From Hirudinaria manillensis (taxonomy: Eukaryota; Annelida; Clitellata; Hirudinida; Hirudinidae): a stretch of DNA of 64,000 nucleotides. The stretch spans positions 7,215,001 to 7,279,000 of the forward strand of contig CM067528.1 in the NCBI GenBank assembly GCA_034509925.1. The letters run 5' to 3'. The translations under genes were made by a program, and so were the position numbers. How positions within the stretch are numbered: the stretch's first letter is position 1; every line of letters starts with the position of its first letter. The notes under the pieces are model-generated. The model made no database searches. It was not told the DNA's origin and saw only the letters and a list, made by a program, of their open reading frames with translations. Shown one piece after another: positions 11,301-23,258 of the stretch.

Positions 11301-14300
11301 TTTCCTTGACCTCGAAACCACGCTTGGTCCGCAACTGGAAGATGGTTGACCCCAGTTGGACCAGCTGCTCCAACCCCCATCGACGGCTTAGTTGACATTA
11401 TCAATTAACTCGTTGTTGTAATTAATTATTTAATTCATGTTTTATCAATTAGTAAACATTTAAATACTCAAATACATTAAAGTCGTTGAATAGATTTAGA
11501 TTTGAGTTTTGTGAACAATGATTTCAAAGACTCACGAGCAGTAGGCAGTTGTACTTTCTTTGTCTCAACGCTGTCCCCTAAACATGGCTTGCCTAAGAAC
11601 TGGGGCTGTGGCCTGTCACAAAGTCTTGTCCTTTGGACATATGTTTCCCCATAAAGAACTGTTGGCCAGGACCAGACTGACCAATCGCTCCATCCTCCGT
11701 CGATGGCTTTAAATTAATTACAAATTTGTAGATTCAAGATTAATGTCTTACTGAATTCAGCTAATTCAGCTTGTTCTATTAATATAACTAATTGCAAAAA
11801 GTTAACAATTTAATTACTTTATTAAATATTTTATTAAACTTTTTATTAAAATACTTGAAACTAACCAATATCGACTAAAATCACAAAATTTAAACTTAAC
11901 AAAGTATTAGAATATATAACATAAAAGTGCTTATTTTCATAAATCCTTACGGCATGGAATTGAATAGCATTCCTCGGATTCAGACTTCTTTCCGAGACAT
12001 TCTTTTCCACCATTTGAAGGACTGGGACTGTCACAAGTGCGACTCCTGGAGACAGTTCCCCCAAATCCACAGCTGAGGCTGCACGTCGACCATCTTTCCC
12101 ACTGACCCCAACCTCCATCAATGGCTGAATGACAATAAAAACCAATCTATGTCATGCATTGTTTATCATAGGGACGACTTATTAAAAATGAAAGTGAAAA
12201 TTGAATTAACACTACCGAAATGATGGTGACATATTCAAGTATAAGTTAATTAATCCAGCAAAAGAAAACAAACAACAATAGGATGTTCAATGAATCATTT
12301 TTTGCCAAAATATCTTCAAATTACCGCAAGGAGGCGCCAATCCAGGCGCATATTCGGTCGCATGTCCCTGACAATTTCTTCCTCCGAAGTTTGGCGACGG
12401 TTGAGTGCAAGTTCTTGTCCTGGAAACAACTCCTCCTTCTCCACAAGTTACACTGCATCTCGACCAAGAAGCCCATTCAGTCCAGCCCCCATCGATGCCT
12501 GATGTTATTAAGTGTTGTATCATTATTAGTGACGAGATGCTGTATCTTTCATTCATCCTTTCATTCATCTTTCAGTCGAGTAAATCAAATTGCAATAGTG
12601 TACAACTAGGCTAACATCTGAGACTGTAAGTGTTAAGTAAGGTTTGTTATATTAACCAAGGAATTCATAAAAATAAGTTAATATAAAATTATCTCTAACC
12701 GCAGGGAGGTCCAGAGCAAGTTTTGGTGTCAGTGGTTCCCCCATCGCAGGCTTTTCCGTCGTATTGTGGTTCAGGATTGGCACAGCATCTGCTCCTCGTG
12801 GCCACTCCACCGTCTCCACACTTCACGCTACACGTCGACCATTCGTTCCATTCGGTCCATGCACCGTTGATTGCTGGAAAAAGGAGGAGAGACTACTTGA
12901 GTAACTTTACTTGATAACAATTTTAATTTCAGTGGAATAAAAATATTATCTAAATTTATTTATTTATTTCATAACGACCGCTCAACCTTCTATCTGCACA
13001 GTCAGTTAACGAAAACAGAAAAAAAATAAGTTTGTGTTACAAAAATAAATAAATAAATGAGTAAATTAGTTAGTTTATAAAAAAAATTCATGCAACTCAC
13101 GACACATGTGCAAGAGAAGATTCTTTGTACTCGACGATTCCCCTTCGCATTCATTTCCACCGCCAGAGGGAGCAGGATTGTCGCAGTTCCTTGTCCTGCT
13201 TACTTGGGCGTCAGGACCACAAGAGGCAGAGGGCTCAGACCATGAGGACCATTTGCCCCAATTTCCATCGACGGCTATTAATGTATTGCGGTTGTCAGTG
13301 ATGTCGGTGGTGATGATTTGAACCTTAAAATTTGGCTTTGTTTCAATCACTTTGGTTTGTACTTCATTCATAAAAATATCGAGTATTCTTTAGAATACAA
13401 TTAGTGATGAATTGTCATTTATAATGATCGTTCTTCAGAATGGAATCGATAATGAAGTCCAGATAATTATAATTACTTAATTGCTTTTTTTTATAACTGC
13501 GACTTAAATGAAATAACAAATCCAATATCGTGTGAGACCAAAGGTTTATGGTGACAACTCACGGCATGGAGGAGCAGCACAAGCTTGAACTTCAGAGGAT
13601 TTTCCATGGCAATAAGATCCCTCAAAGGACGGTGGAGGGTTGTCACAGGCTCTCCTCCTGTAGTGGACACCATTTCCGCAACTGACGCTGCAAGTCGAGT
13701 ATTCTGACCATTCACCCCAAGCTCCATTGGTTGCTGTGGAGTATCAAGACTTTTGTTCAATATTTGAAGTTTATGAATGTAGTGAATTTTAATTGATTTA
13801 AATTACTGAAGAATGTGGTCTTACTATTACTGAATTACTTGTTACTAATGAATTATGATAATTATGAGCCATTAACTGTTATAATATTAATTGATATAAT
13901 ATATATATATATATATCTGCCTATAATTTTCCATTACATTAAACTTTATTATAATTTAAAATCATTTTATAATATCATATTGTTGTCCAAATAATCCTGA
14001 CAAAAATTGAAACTTCTGCTCCAGCGTTTGAATTACTGTTGTGTGCAAGAAGCACAACTAACGACACGGAGGCACAGCAGCACTTCTGATATCCGTGTCA
14101 GGTCCGGCACAGGGGTGGCCAAAGTAGGCAGGCGCAGGCTGGGTGCAAGTTCTCGATCTTGAACTTGTAGAAGCAGTCCCACATGAATGAGATGGGGTTG
14201 ACCATTCAGACCACGATGTCCATCCTCCATTTACGGCTAAGAGAAGATGGGGAAAATCTTTTCAAATCTTTGCTTTTTAATATTTTTATAAGTAAGCCTA

Positions 14301-17300
14301 ATATCTGATTTTGATCTTATTAAATGTTTTAAATAGAATTTGTATCAAAGGATGTTAATGCAAGATACTGACGTCGTAAGTAACGCATTAATGCTAATGT
14401 AGTATTCAATAAAGCAACGGAATAACTTACGACACGGTCGAACTGTGATGTTCTTGTAACTGACAGCAGGTCCTTTGCAGAACTTTCCTCCATACGACGG
14501 CGCGGGGTTGTTGCACGTCCTCGACCTACTTGGGTACAGCCCATCACCGCAGGTTGTCGATGGCTTGGCCCATCCACCCCAGTTACCCCAGGTACCATCC
14601 ACGGCTGATGAAAGAAAAGATTGCAATTTAAATTATTAAGATGCCAATAATTAAACTAATTATTACATTTGTGACGGATCTTTTAAAGGATGTTTGCAAA
14701 AGAGAATTCACTGACGACAAGGAGATCCTGTACAGCTTCTGGACTCGGCAGGTTCTCCTTCACAAGTCGATCCTCCGTGTTCGGGTGCTGGGCTGTCACA
14801 GAATCTTTTTCTGTTGACCAAACCACCTTGTCCACAACTGGCGCTGCAACTCGACCATTCTGACCAGGCACTCCATCCCCCGCATACCGCTGATGAAGAT
14901 TGGAAAAATGGTGTCGTGATATTGGTTTTCATTTAAAATCAATAATAACGAGTGAAGAAATGTTGTTGAGGCAACAATTCGTTTAGAATCATTTAATTTA
15001 GTTTTGAAACGCGACTCGAAATTCAGAAATTATAAAAATGATTTTAAAAAATAATTAAAAACAAATTTCAAAACTTACGGCATGGAACTCCCGAACAGTC
15101 TTTGCTCTGAGAGGCTTCACCCTCGCAAGCATCGCCGCCATTGGCTGGAGCAGGATTGTCACATGACCTCAGTCTCGAGGTCACCCCGTTGAGTCCACAG
15201 GTCACACTGCATTCCGACCATTCGCTCCAAACAGACCACCCTCCACAGATTGCTGATTGGTTGTGCCAAAGTAATAAAGCAATATTTATAGTAATATTTA
15301 TTCAATATTAACTAAATAATAATTTCCATTTCTTGTATAGGGATCTATGCAATTTAATTTCACCATTTTATTTTGTTTTATACAATTTATTTCTAAGCAC
15401 TTTAAGCTAAAACGTTCGTATTAAATATCCTCACGACATTGAGGGAGTTGTTCCAATCTGGTTTCAAAATTCTTTCCCTTGCAATTGGCTCCCCCAAAAT
15501 CAGGTTTTGGATTTGAACATTCTCTCGACCTCAATGACAAACCACCCTTTTCACTGCATGAAGCCGCTGGTTTCGACCATTCGCTCCAAGCTGTCCATCC
15601 CCCATTGATGGCTGAAAAAGAGATCGCGAAAGGCAAATGCATATGTTGTAAAAGCTAGCACATTTTATCGTCATCATCATCATCATTATTATTATTATTA
15701 CTATTACTATTATCATTCATAATTTCCGTGTAAACATTTAATAATTGGCTTAGAAAATATAACGCTAGGCTGTTACGACGCGCAAGTGACAAACCGATGG
15801 GAAAATTAGAAATATGAACAATTTTACTTAAATTCGAACCACAAGCTGGCAACTCGACTTCGGCATGTTCGACGGCGTCTCCATCGCAACCTTTGCCTCC
15901 ATAGAGAGGGGACGGACTGTCACAATCTCTCCCCCTTGATTTCGTTCCCCCAAAACCGCAAGTGGCATTTCCGAACGACCATACCGACCATGCACCCCAA
16001 TTTCCATCGACGGCTTTAAATTACAATAAAATATAATTCAGTTACAATTGTATAACAGTAATCTCCAATTGGTATTAGCAAAATATCGAAGTTTAAGTGT
16101 ATTGCCGTTGCAATTAAATAATAATGTGATTAAATTTCTTAATAAAAACGTGAAATGTTTAAAAGGAAAAAGAAAACTTACGACAGAAGCTCAAGAAACA
16201 CGATCTCTTGTTGCCCGAAGCTCCTTCGCAAGGCCTTCCCTCAAAAACAGGCGTTGGGTGATTGCATTTCCTTCTCTGTACTTGAGTGCCTCCGAATCCA
16301 CACGAGGCACTGCATGTCGACCATTCGAACCACTTACTCCATCCACCGTCGACAGCTATCGTAATTATTTGGGGTTTAGAAGTTATTCAATTATTGTATT
16401 TGGAGCACATCTGTAATTGGAGAAGTTAAATTAATTGGTAATAAAATTAAATATAAATGTGATAAAATGTGAAGCATTTCACAAGTGACGGAGTGTTTAT
16501 ATGCGATGGAGATGTAAAATTTCGCGGGGAGAGAGATATATTGTTGGACTTAATCAAATAATATAAAAATACGAAATACTGCAACCCGGCTAGGGTTAGG
16601 ATTAGTGGTTAGAGTTAGGGTTAGGATCAAGGTCAAAGTGGGGATTGCAACAAGAGACGAAAGTTATTCAACTAACGGCAGGGCTTTGCTTTGACGACTT
16701 GCACTTCCACTGGATCACCGATGCAGTTCTTTCCATCGTATTGAGGTGCCGGACTGTCGCAGGCCCTCGACCGCGTCTGAAATCCTTCCTCGCCGCAGGA
16801 AGCAGTGTTCTTTGACCAATCACCCCAGGCTCCCCAACATCCATCGATGGCTTTCGTAATTAAGATTAACATTTAAATAATATTTCAATTTCATATTCAA
16901 CTTAAGGGATCAAAGTGTAGTATTTAACTAGCGTTAAATTGACTTTTAAAAATGCTTAAATTTTTCATTTTAAATGCACGAAATCCAATTCAAAATCAGG
17001 TGAAATAAATAACTGTCGAAAATCGGTTTGTTTGATTAATCGTTTTTTTAAATATTTTTCATCATTTATGGTGCATTTCAAATAATTTTTATTTTGCACT
17101 TCAATTTTAACTTTTTTTTTTTGGAAGACAATTCATATATTTAGAGTTTAAATCCACTCACGACATGGTGACAGAACGCTTGGTTTTGACTGAACATCCT
17201 TGCCCTGGCATGGTTCTCCCCCGTCGGAGGGTGGGGGATTATCACACCTTCTCGTCCTTCTGACCTGACCCTCAGATCCGCAAGTCTTTTCGGGGGCTGA

Positions 17301-20141
17301 CCATTCCGACCACCTACTCCACTTGCCGTCAACGGCTTTAGATTTTAAATTGATTTTAAACTAGTCGGAAAAAAATTATATTTACTCCTCGACAAATGCT
17401 AAGCACTAATTTATAATTCATATATATTTTTAATTTAAATTTCAAAATACCGTTTTTTTTTTCTGAGACAACTTTCGTTGAGATTCTATTTTGAAAAAAA
17501 TATGAAGCAGCTAACGGCACGGTCCTTCGCAGCACCCTCTGGTCTCAAGAGCGGCCCCGTAACAAGGACGACCTCCAAATTCATTAGGGGGATTGGAACA
17601 GTTTCTTCCTCTCGTTTGCACCCCTCCGAACCCGCAGCTGACACTGCATCTGCACCATTCCGTCCACGAGTTCCAGTTGCCAGCAACAGCTATAAAGTGT
17701 TGGTTTGGTTCATTGTTGGAAGAATTGAAACTTTTAGTCGACTTTGTTTTAAATAATTAAAAATTCGAAGGTAAAGGACGTCATCATTTTTTATGCATAT
17801 GTTTAAATTGCCTTTACTTTGGTTAACGTTTGTAATGTCGTATTTAATATTTACATTTAAAACTCATATTATATTTGTTCGTTTGTGAATTGTGAAGTGA
17901 ATTGAATGTCAGTTTTTGTTAATACGTACGACAAGGTCTGGGATGACTGCAGAGGTTGGTCTGTTGGTAAACTCCTTGGCACAACTTTCCACCGTTGGCG
18001 GGCGAGGGTTTGCTGCATTCCCTGGTCCTGCTCTGAAGTCCCCCATCCCCACAAGTTGCGCTGCAAAGGGACCACAAGCCCCACTTTGACCAACCGCCAT
18101 TGACAGCTGTTGAAGAAAATTCATTTTAATTTTTATATTTGGCTTTCTAAGCCAGAGTATTTATTGCACTTCAAAAGTGACAGATTGAGATTGTTTTCGA
18201 CTCACGGCATGGAACTCCAGTACAAGAATCAATCTGAACAGAGTCACCATCGCATTCCGAAAGCGGAGCATAAGTTTCGCTCGGGTAAAGGCCTCCTTCT
18301 GTTTCGCGTACGGGATCTCCTGAGATGAAAGTGTCGCCTCGGTATTCAGTTCCACGGTGTTCTTCGAACAGGTACTCGTTGGAACTGAGAACATGAGAAC
18401 AAATGAAGTGGAACCAACAGTTTGAAATGAGTAATATTATAACGCTGTTGGTATTTTAGAAACGCACCCTCCTTTTTTAGCTGGAGGCTCTGGATACAAG
18501 CTTCTGGCATATCTGCATCAAACATTTGAAACGTAATAGTTCCAGATGATAAATTAAAATATTATAATTATTAATATGAGGTCAAAATCATCGACGTGCA
18601 GGTAAGGGATTAATTAAAAAAAAAGAAATTACGAATCCAATTATACAACGTGGAACTATGTTGTTTACTAGGAACTGGAAGACATTTCAAATATTATACA
18701 TCAGGGCCGCCTGGAAGAAGATGAAATTGGACTACATAAGAAAATTGTTTTTGTCTATGAATAACAGATGTTTCGATATAATAGAAAAACAAGGAAATAT
18801 AATTTTATGTTGAATCATCTTTGGTGTCCAAAAAATAAATTTCAGACTTTATTATTGACTTTCATCGCCGAATTCCAATAAATTTTGGGCGCCCCAAAAA
18901 AGTGTTTTCGTTATTTCTTAATTAGTGTGAAATTAATACTCAATGAAATTTTATAAATAAATTTATAAACACTATTTATATAAACATAACATTCTAAAAT
19001 TTGAGTAATTGTTTAATATAACATGAGTTATCATAAAAAATCACTTTTTCCTATATATATTGGGCGGACTGTAATAGTGAAATTTCAACCTTCCTGGTCT
19101 AGATTCTTCAACTCCATTGCTGGGACCTGGTAAACAGGTTCTTGTTCTCTTTTTGATTCCAGTGCCACAAGTGACAGAACAATCAGCCCATTTGGACCAT
19201 GTAGTCCAGGAAAATTTGGCCTTTGTAACCTGGAAGGGCAGTAAAGATGGTTGCAAATGAACTGAAGGAAATTGTTACACTTGAAACCGAAAGCTCTCAC
19301 CGCAGGGTAAGTGGTGGGAAGGTGTTTGTAAGTCGGTGGTGTTTCGTAGCTTTTGGGGGTTGGATAGGTTTTGCCAACGTCTTTTTCAGGGTAGTGCGGT
19401 TTTCCAGTAGTTTTCGCAGTAGTTGCTGGATATTTTGGTGGTTCTGGGTAAGCAGGAGGAGAAGGGTGCTTTGGTTCTTCTGGGTAATCATCTTCATCTT
19501 CATTTTCAGGATACGAGGGAAGAGGAACATACTTGGTAGTAGGAGCTGGATAATCCTTCTTATCAGGGTATTTTGGCGGTTCAGGATATTTGGGTGGTTC
19601 AGGGTATTTGGGTGGTTCAGGGTATTTGGGTGGTTCAGGGTACTTGGGTGGTGCAGGATATTTGGGCGGTTCAGGGTTTTTGGGAGGTTCGGGGTAATCT
19701 GGTTCTTCATAATCATAATCGTAGTCATCTATCACAAAATGTATTTGTTAAATAATTATAATTGTGAGATAATTAATATATTTCGTAAATCTACCCTGCG
19801 GTACTGCCAGTGTCAGGGCACCTAAAAAGTGTCAATATATTATTTAATATGTTTGTATACCTAAATAATAATTAATTAATCAAATGCAAGTTCTGGATAA
19901 AATTTTATCAGAATGACCATAATTTAATTGAAAAAAGTAATGAAAAGGCAAATTACTTAGCATAGCCACGAAAATGAGCCTCATGGTTTTTGGATCTTAA
20001 AATAAATTAAATTAAAATGAATATAATTAGAATTAATTTATTATTAAAAATTAGACATTTAACTATCTAAACGTTGTCCAATCAGTTACCTACTATCAAC
20101 AAATAATTTATAATGTTTATATGTTAAGCAGACTCACCCAT
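8347..20141 (-). CDS. Secreted multi-TSP1 protein with PPKYPE repeats and C-terminal fibrinogen-related domain
   Basis: Thirty-three coding exons join in phase to about 1860 aa. Exon 1 (20141-20138) supplies ATGG, joined to 19995-19957; a second ATG in frame at 19984 would give 1855 aa. Exons 19995-19957 and 19821-19795 encode a signal peptide (MRLIFVAML, ALTLAVPQ). Exon 19728-19301 (to residue 166) is acidic then Pro/Lys/Tyr-rich. Then come 24 TSP1 repeats (about 167-1619), a fibrinogen-related domain (about 1620-1790) and a Pro/Gln-rich tail ending in PEEEY. TSP1 and fibrinogen-related domains act extracellularly in protein and glycan binding, adhesion and immunity; this combination suggests a matrix, adhesive or lectin-like protein (inference). 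No transmembrane segment was seen. Domain calls are firm, orthology is not. Confidence 0.87.
8520..9271 (-). other. Fibrinogen-related (FReD) domain exons
   Basis: Exons 9271-9023, 8902-8736 and the start of 8655-8347 carry the FReD core: FKVGFGNPAKDYYIGNEDLH, then GIHFNTDQIVLQSDGTPFST, then YDRDNDQSFYSNCAK (the acidic calcium-site region) and GGWWYSSCYDELNLFGDY. The N-terminal subdomain is shortened and diverged; the usual GGWTVIQRR-type segment is not evident. FReDs in invertebrates are mostly secreted lectins or immune recognition proteins. Ligand specificity cannot be read from the sequence. Confidence 0.85.
9428..19229 (-). other. Array of 24 TSP1 repeats, mostly one exon each, phase 1-1
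   Basis: Repeat 1 is split over 19229-19090, 18512-18468 and 18384-18206, with a long insert. Repeats 2-24 each occupy one 171-177-bp exon: 18106-17930, 17689-17516, 17335-17162, 16850-16677, 16355-16182, 16013-15840, 15611-15435, 15252-15079, 14889-14716, 14604-14431, 14236-14063, 13733-13563, 13274-13101, 12873-12700, 12498-12325, 12124-11951, 11706-11536, 11386-11216, 11021-10848, 10732-10562, 10413-10240, 10050-9877 and 9601-9428. A typical unit starts PVDGGW, has a WxxWS motif (C-mannosylation type), CSxxCG, SRxRxC, PxPxxGG and ends PC. Symmetric phase-1 exons of near-constant length show growth by tandem exon duplication. Repeat 24 is the most divergent. Confidence 0.9.
16590..16625. 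repeat. Degenerate interstitial telomere-like TTAGGG repeats
   Basis: Several TTAGGG-like units with interruptions lie in the intron between TSP1 repeats 5 and 6. GGGTTAGG also occurs near 50409 and 57571. Too short and diverged to mark a chromosome end. Confidence 0.5.
19301..19728 (-). other. Pro/Lys/Tyr-rich region with PPKYPE hexapeptide repeats
   Basis: This exon encodes an acidic start (DDYDYDYEEPDYP), about seven tandem hexapeptides of the PPKYPE/PPKYPA type, and then looser Pro/Tyr/Lys/Thr sequence (PATTAKTTGKPHYPEK). At DNA level it is an 18-bp minisatellite at roughly 19565-19690. Such extended PKY-rich stretches resemble structural or adhesive extracellular proteins and could form polyproline helices; no orthology to adhesive proteins is claimed. 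Confidence 0.8.
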
Positions 20142-20193
20142 GGGCTGAGGTTCAGAGCATTTGAGTTGATCTGAAAACCTGAGTCGAACTGTG

Positions 20194-20200
20194 ATTTATA
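20194..20200 (-). promoter_or_regulatory. TATA box of the TSP1-fibrinogen gene
   Basis: TATAAAT on the minus strand lies about 53 bases upstream of the first ATG (20141), leaving room for a short 5' UTR starting near 20165-20170. The first exon would end just after its start codon, at a strong donor (CATGG/GTGAGT). Confidence 0.5.
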
Positions 20201-21794
20201 TTACATCGCTTTTAACTGCAAAGTCATTCATTTAAGCAGGTCGACGGAGCAAAAGTGATAGAAAAATCTGTCTTCCTGGGGTCAACAAAGACATTTTTGA
20301 CAGTTCTCGAATGGTTTGCCATCCACGCGGATAAGGTCAGACTGCTGTTGAACCCGTTGTTGTGAAAAGGTCGAAAATAATTCAATTCAAACTTAGCCAA
20401 GCTTGAGTTCATCTGGTTGTAGTTAATAACCACAAATTATAGTCGAGGATGTGAACGTGATTAGGAGTAGAGTTACAAGGGACGTTCTCTTTTAGTCTTC
20501 GGAATGCTCAACTGCCATTTATGCTGGATATGGTATAAGAAACCTTTGCAAACCGCGATTTCCAGAAGTGATTTTATGGTTCGTTGCATATATTCAATGG
20601 ATGACTGATAATTAGATGAAATTATAAGTACAAGGTAAGTACTGCTCCTAGTAATTATTAATGCAGAATAAACTTAGGCTTGCAAATCCTGGAAGTTCAA
20701 GTCAGAAAGAGAAAACACATGGAAACTGTTTAATGTTTCTCGTGGCACATCAATGAGGGAGAATTCTCCTTTCGACGTTGATTATAACTGATTATGTTTA
20801 ACAACTTTCTTTGATTTGATTTGATTAAAACTGTGAAAAATGAAAGAAGAAAGATGAAGGAGTTTTTTGGGTGACATAGGAAGCGCATTTAAAAGAAAAA
20901 GACGTTCACGGATTTCCGTAAATTACGATTTTAATAAATTAAATGGTTGTAAAAGTTTTATTCGACCCCTGATATTGGAGAATGGTAGACGTCTAGTTTT
21001 AAAATAGAGCTGGGATTTTGACTATTATCATTTATAAACTTTTGTTAAAATAAGCGTATGAGAGGTAAAACGCGAATATCCGCACGAGGAGGCTTAATAA
21101 TCAGCATAAGAAGTTGCACTGCTTGACATTTTGAACGTCGAAGATGCTTTGATTTCTTGTCATCGCTAATCAACATCCGTGTTTGTTCAATTATATTGTT
21201 TATTCATGAAATAACAAGCAATTAAATCATAGAAACAAAGAAAGCTGGTAAAATTGCTTTCGACGTGTTCAACTAAAAATTCGAAATTTTGATACCATTC
21301 TAGCAAAACTACAAGCAAAACCTTTTGAAGAAATTTTCATCGACTTAAAAATCTTCAGGTATAAAATCCAAAGATCTTACAATTTTTTTCCAATTCTGTT
21401 TAAAAATTTGAACAAGTTCAAAGTCAACGAGGAACATACTATTTCCAAAAGCATCAGTGTTTATAAAAATTTATAAAAAAAAAAAACTATTTATAAGTAG
21501 TTTTTGAGAAAAGCTCTTGAAAGAATGGAGGCCTCCAAAGATTAATTGAGAAAACAGATTTTATAAAGACCGAGATATTTTGTCAGTTCAAATGATTGAT
21601 TAAAGAATTTGGAAAGTTTAGAGTTTTAATCATAAAGACATGGTAATTCGTTTGTTTACGTTATTTTTTATATTTTCTTATTTTGGAATTTTGCTTAAAC
21701 TTTCACAAAATGTTAAGAATTTCATGGAATCATAGTGATTATGAAACTGCGAAAGTGATATACCAAGGAACCCATCTTTTCAAAAATTATGTCG
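20201..21794. other. Intergenic, no supported gene
   Basis: AT-rich sequence between the TSP1 gene promoter and the retrotransposon fragments. Frames here are short and without exon context. Confidence 0.6.
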
Positions 21795-21836
21795 ATATTA
21801 ACATTTCTTTTTGACTGAATTTTTAATCCTTGAGTT
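21795..21836. repeat. Target-site copy T3 flanking retrotransposon fragments
   Basis: This roughly 41-bp segment recurs almost identically at 23333-23373, and its inner part again at 23235-23258. The three copies bracket two retroelement fragments, as expected of target-site duplications from two insertions. Confidence 0.75.
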
Positions 21837-23234
21837 GTTTGTTTTTTTTTTCTTTTATTTTCTCGGCCTCACACGCAAAACACAAACAACAAAATTCCGA
21901 CGGCCTCTCCAAAGTTTAGTGTCCGACTAGGGCCCGAGATCACCCTGGACATTCGGTTGGAAGGTGAAGTCATGATCGAACGCGCCGAGTACCGTCAACT
22001 GCCAATGTCACTGAGCATTCGCAGTCCGAAAAAGTGCGATTGCCCTCGGAAGAGGGCATCTGTGAACCCTCCAGATTTTGTAACTGTGACTGAGGACCGA
22101 AAGTACATTAAACTCGTCTTGGAAGCGCTGCACTCTCTCCAGAATCTGTATGATTCTGCACTCATGACTCCTCTCCAGTTGCAAACGCAGGCGCCAACCT
22201 TCAGAAGCATTCTTTGGACGCCGGCTGGGGCATTCCTCAACATTCAATCGTGAACATCTTTAAAGTCGTACTTGGAAACCTTGCTCTCGTGACACTTGCC
22301 TAAAGCATAATCATCGGATGCAGCAGCAACGTCAGACACTATGCAGAGGTCGCCTCTCCATGCACAGAAATCATGAATTTTGAGTCCCTTTTTTGTGGGA
22401 ATACGGGGATCTGTTACCGTAGTATAGCCCCGTTTTTGTAGTTCCCGTTCTAATTCCCTAACCAAAGTGTTGTGTCTTTCATGCCTTAGGCCATCAGTTC
22501 TCGGGCATCTCTGGATCATGTGTCCCAGCGATTCGAAAGAATTGCAGCCCTCACCGCATCTCCTTGAAGCCAGAGGATTCCATCCCGATGATCGGAGTCT
22601 GCAGTGAAGGGCAGCCGCTCGGACCTTTATGCATTTGATATATTGGCCAGATGGAACTCTTGGTACCGCTGCTGAAATCCAATCGCTCATTCCAACTCCC
22701 CTGGTAAATGATCTTAATCCATAACCGTCTGCAGTTTTGTATAGCTCTCTGATGCCGCCGCATTCCAATCTAGTTTTGATTGTTTTGCCTCCGACGTTGC
22801 TTTGATATCCTGGTATTGAAATTTAATGTAGGGCGTAGGATTGACTATCCAGCGTTTTTCCTTCCAATAAGTTTCCGTTCTGAGTGTAGTGCACTTGTTT
22901 GGATTGATTTTTAGTCCTGCGCTGCCCATTGCAGTCTCAAGTTGCTCCATCAACTTCTTCATTCCGATGTCAGTTGTTGACATCACTACCACATCATCAG
23001 CGAATGCTGCCATTTCTTCCAGCCGTGACATCAATTGATTGGTCTAGTTCGCTGGTTATCATATCCATGACCGCATTGAATAAGTAGGGAGACATCGGGT
23101 CTCCTTGACGAACTCCTCTTTTCACCTGTACCTTTCTACGAAGTACCCCCTTGGCTTTCAAGTGGACCTAACTTTCTTTGTAGAGCTCTACCAGATAGTT
23201 TAAGAGAAGAGGTGGAGTGCCGAGTCTGGCAGCA
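21837..23234 (-). mobile_element. 5'-truncated, inactivated RLE-type (R2-superclade) retrotransposon copy B
   Basis: On the minus strand it encodes RT palm pieces (RGVRQGDPMSPYLFNAV, then AAFADDVVVM) and the downstream zinc-knuckle and restriction-like endonuclease region (RCGEGCNSFESLGHMIQRCP, IHDFCAWRGDLCIVSDVA). These align with the intact element at 59776-63264 but are clearly a different family. It is dead: a stop interrupts ELYKES-VHLKA, a frameshift precedes AAFADD, about 160 residues of the thumb region are missing after YIKFQYQDIK, and the N-terminal part is absent. The 3' UTR is about 90 bp and ends A-rich next to the target copy at 21836. Confidence 0.8.
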
Positions 23235-23258
23235 GACTGAATTTTTAATCCTAGAGTT
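23235..23258. repeat. Target-site copy T2 between two element fragments
   Basis: A 24-bp copy of the inner part of the target duplication, sitting exactly between the 3' UTR-only fragment and the RT/endonuclease fragment. Confidence 0.7.

Noticed and set aside
16590-16625. Telomere or chromosome fusion point
   Set aside because: Only a few imperfect TTAGGG-like units inside an intron of an intact gene; too little for a fusion scar.
19247-19825. 192-codon plus-strand frame (Trp/Phe/Arg-rich)
   Set aside because: Antisense shadow of the PPKYPE repeat exon of the TSP1-fibrinogen gene.
22244-22768. Independent 174-aa host gene on the minus strand
   Set aside because: It aligns throughout with the zinc-knuckle and endonuclease part of the intact LINE, so it is an element fragment.
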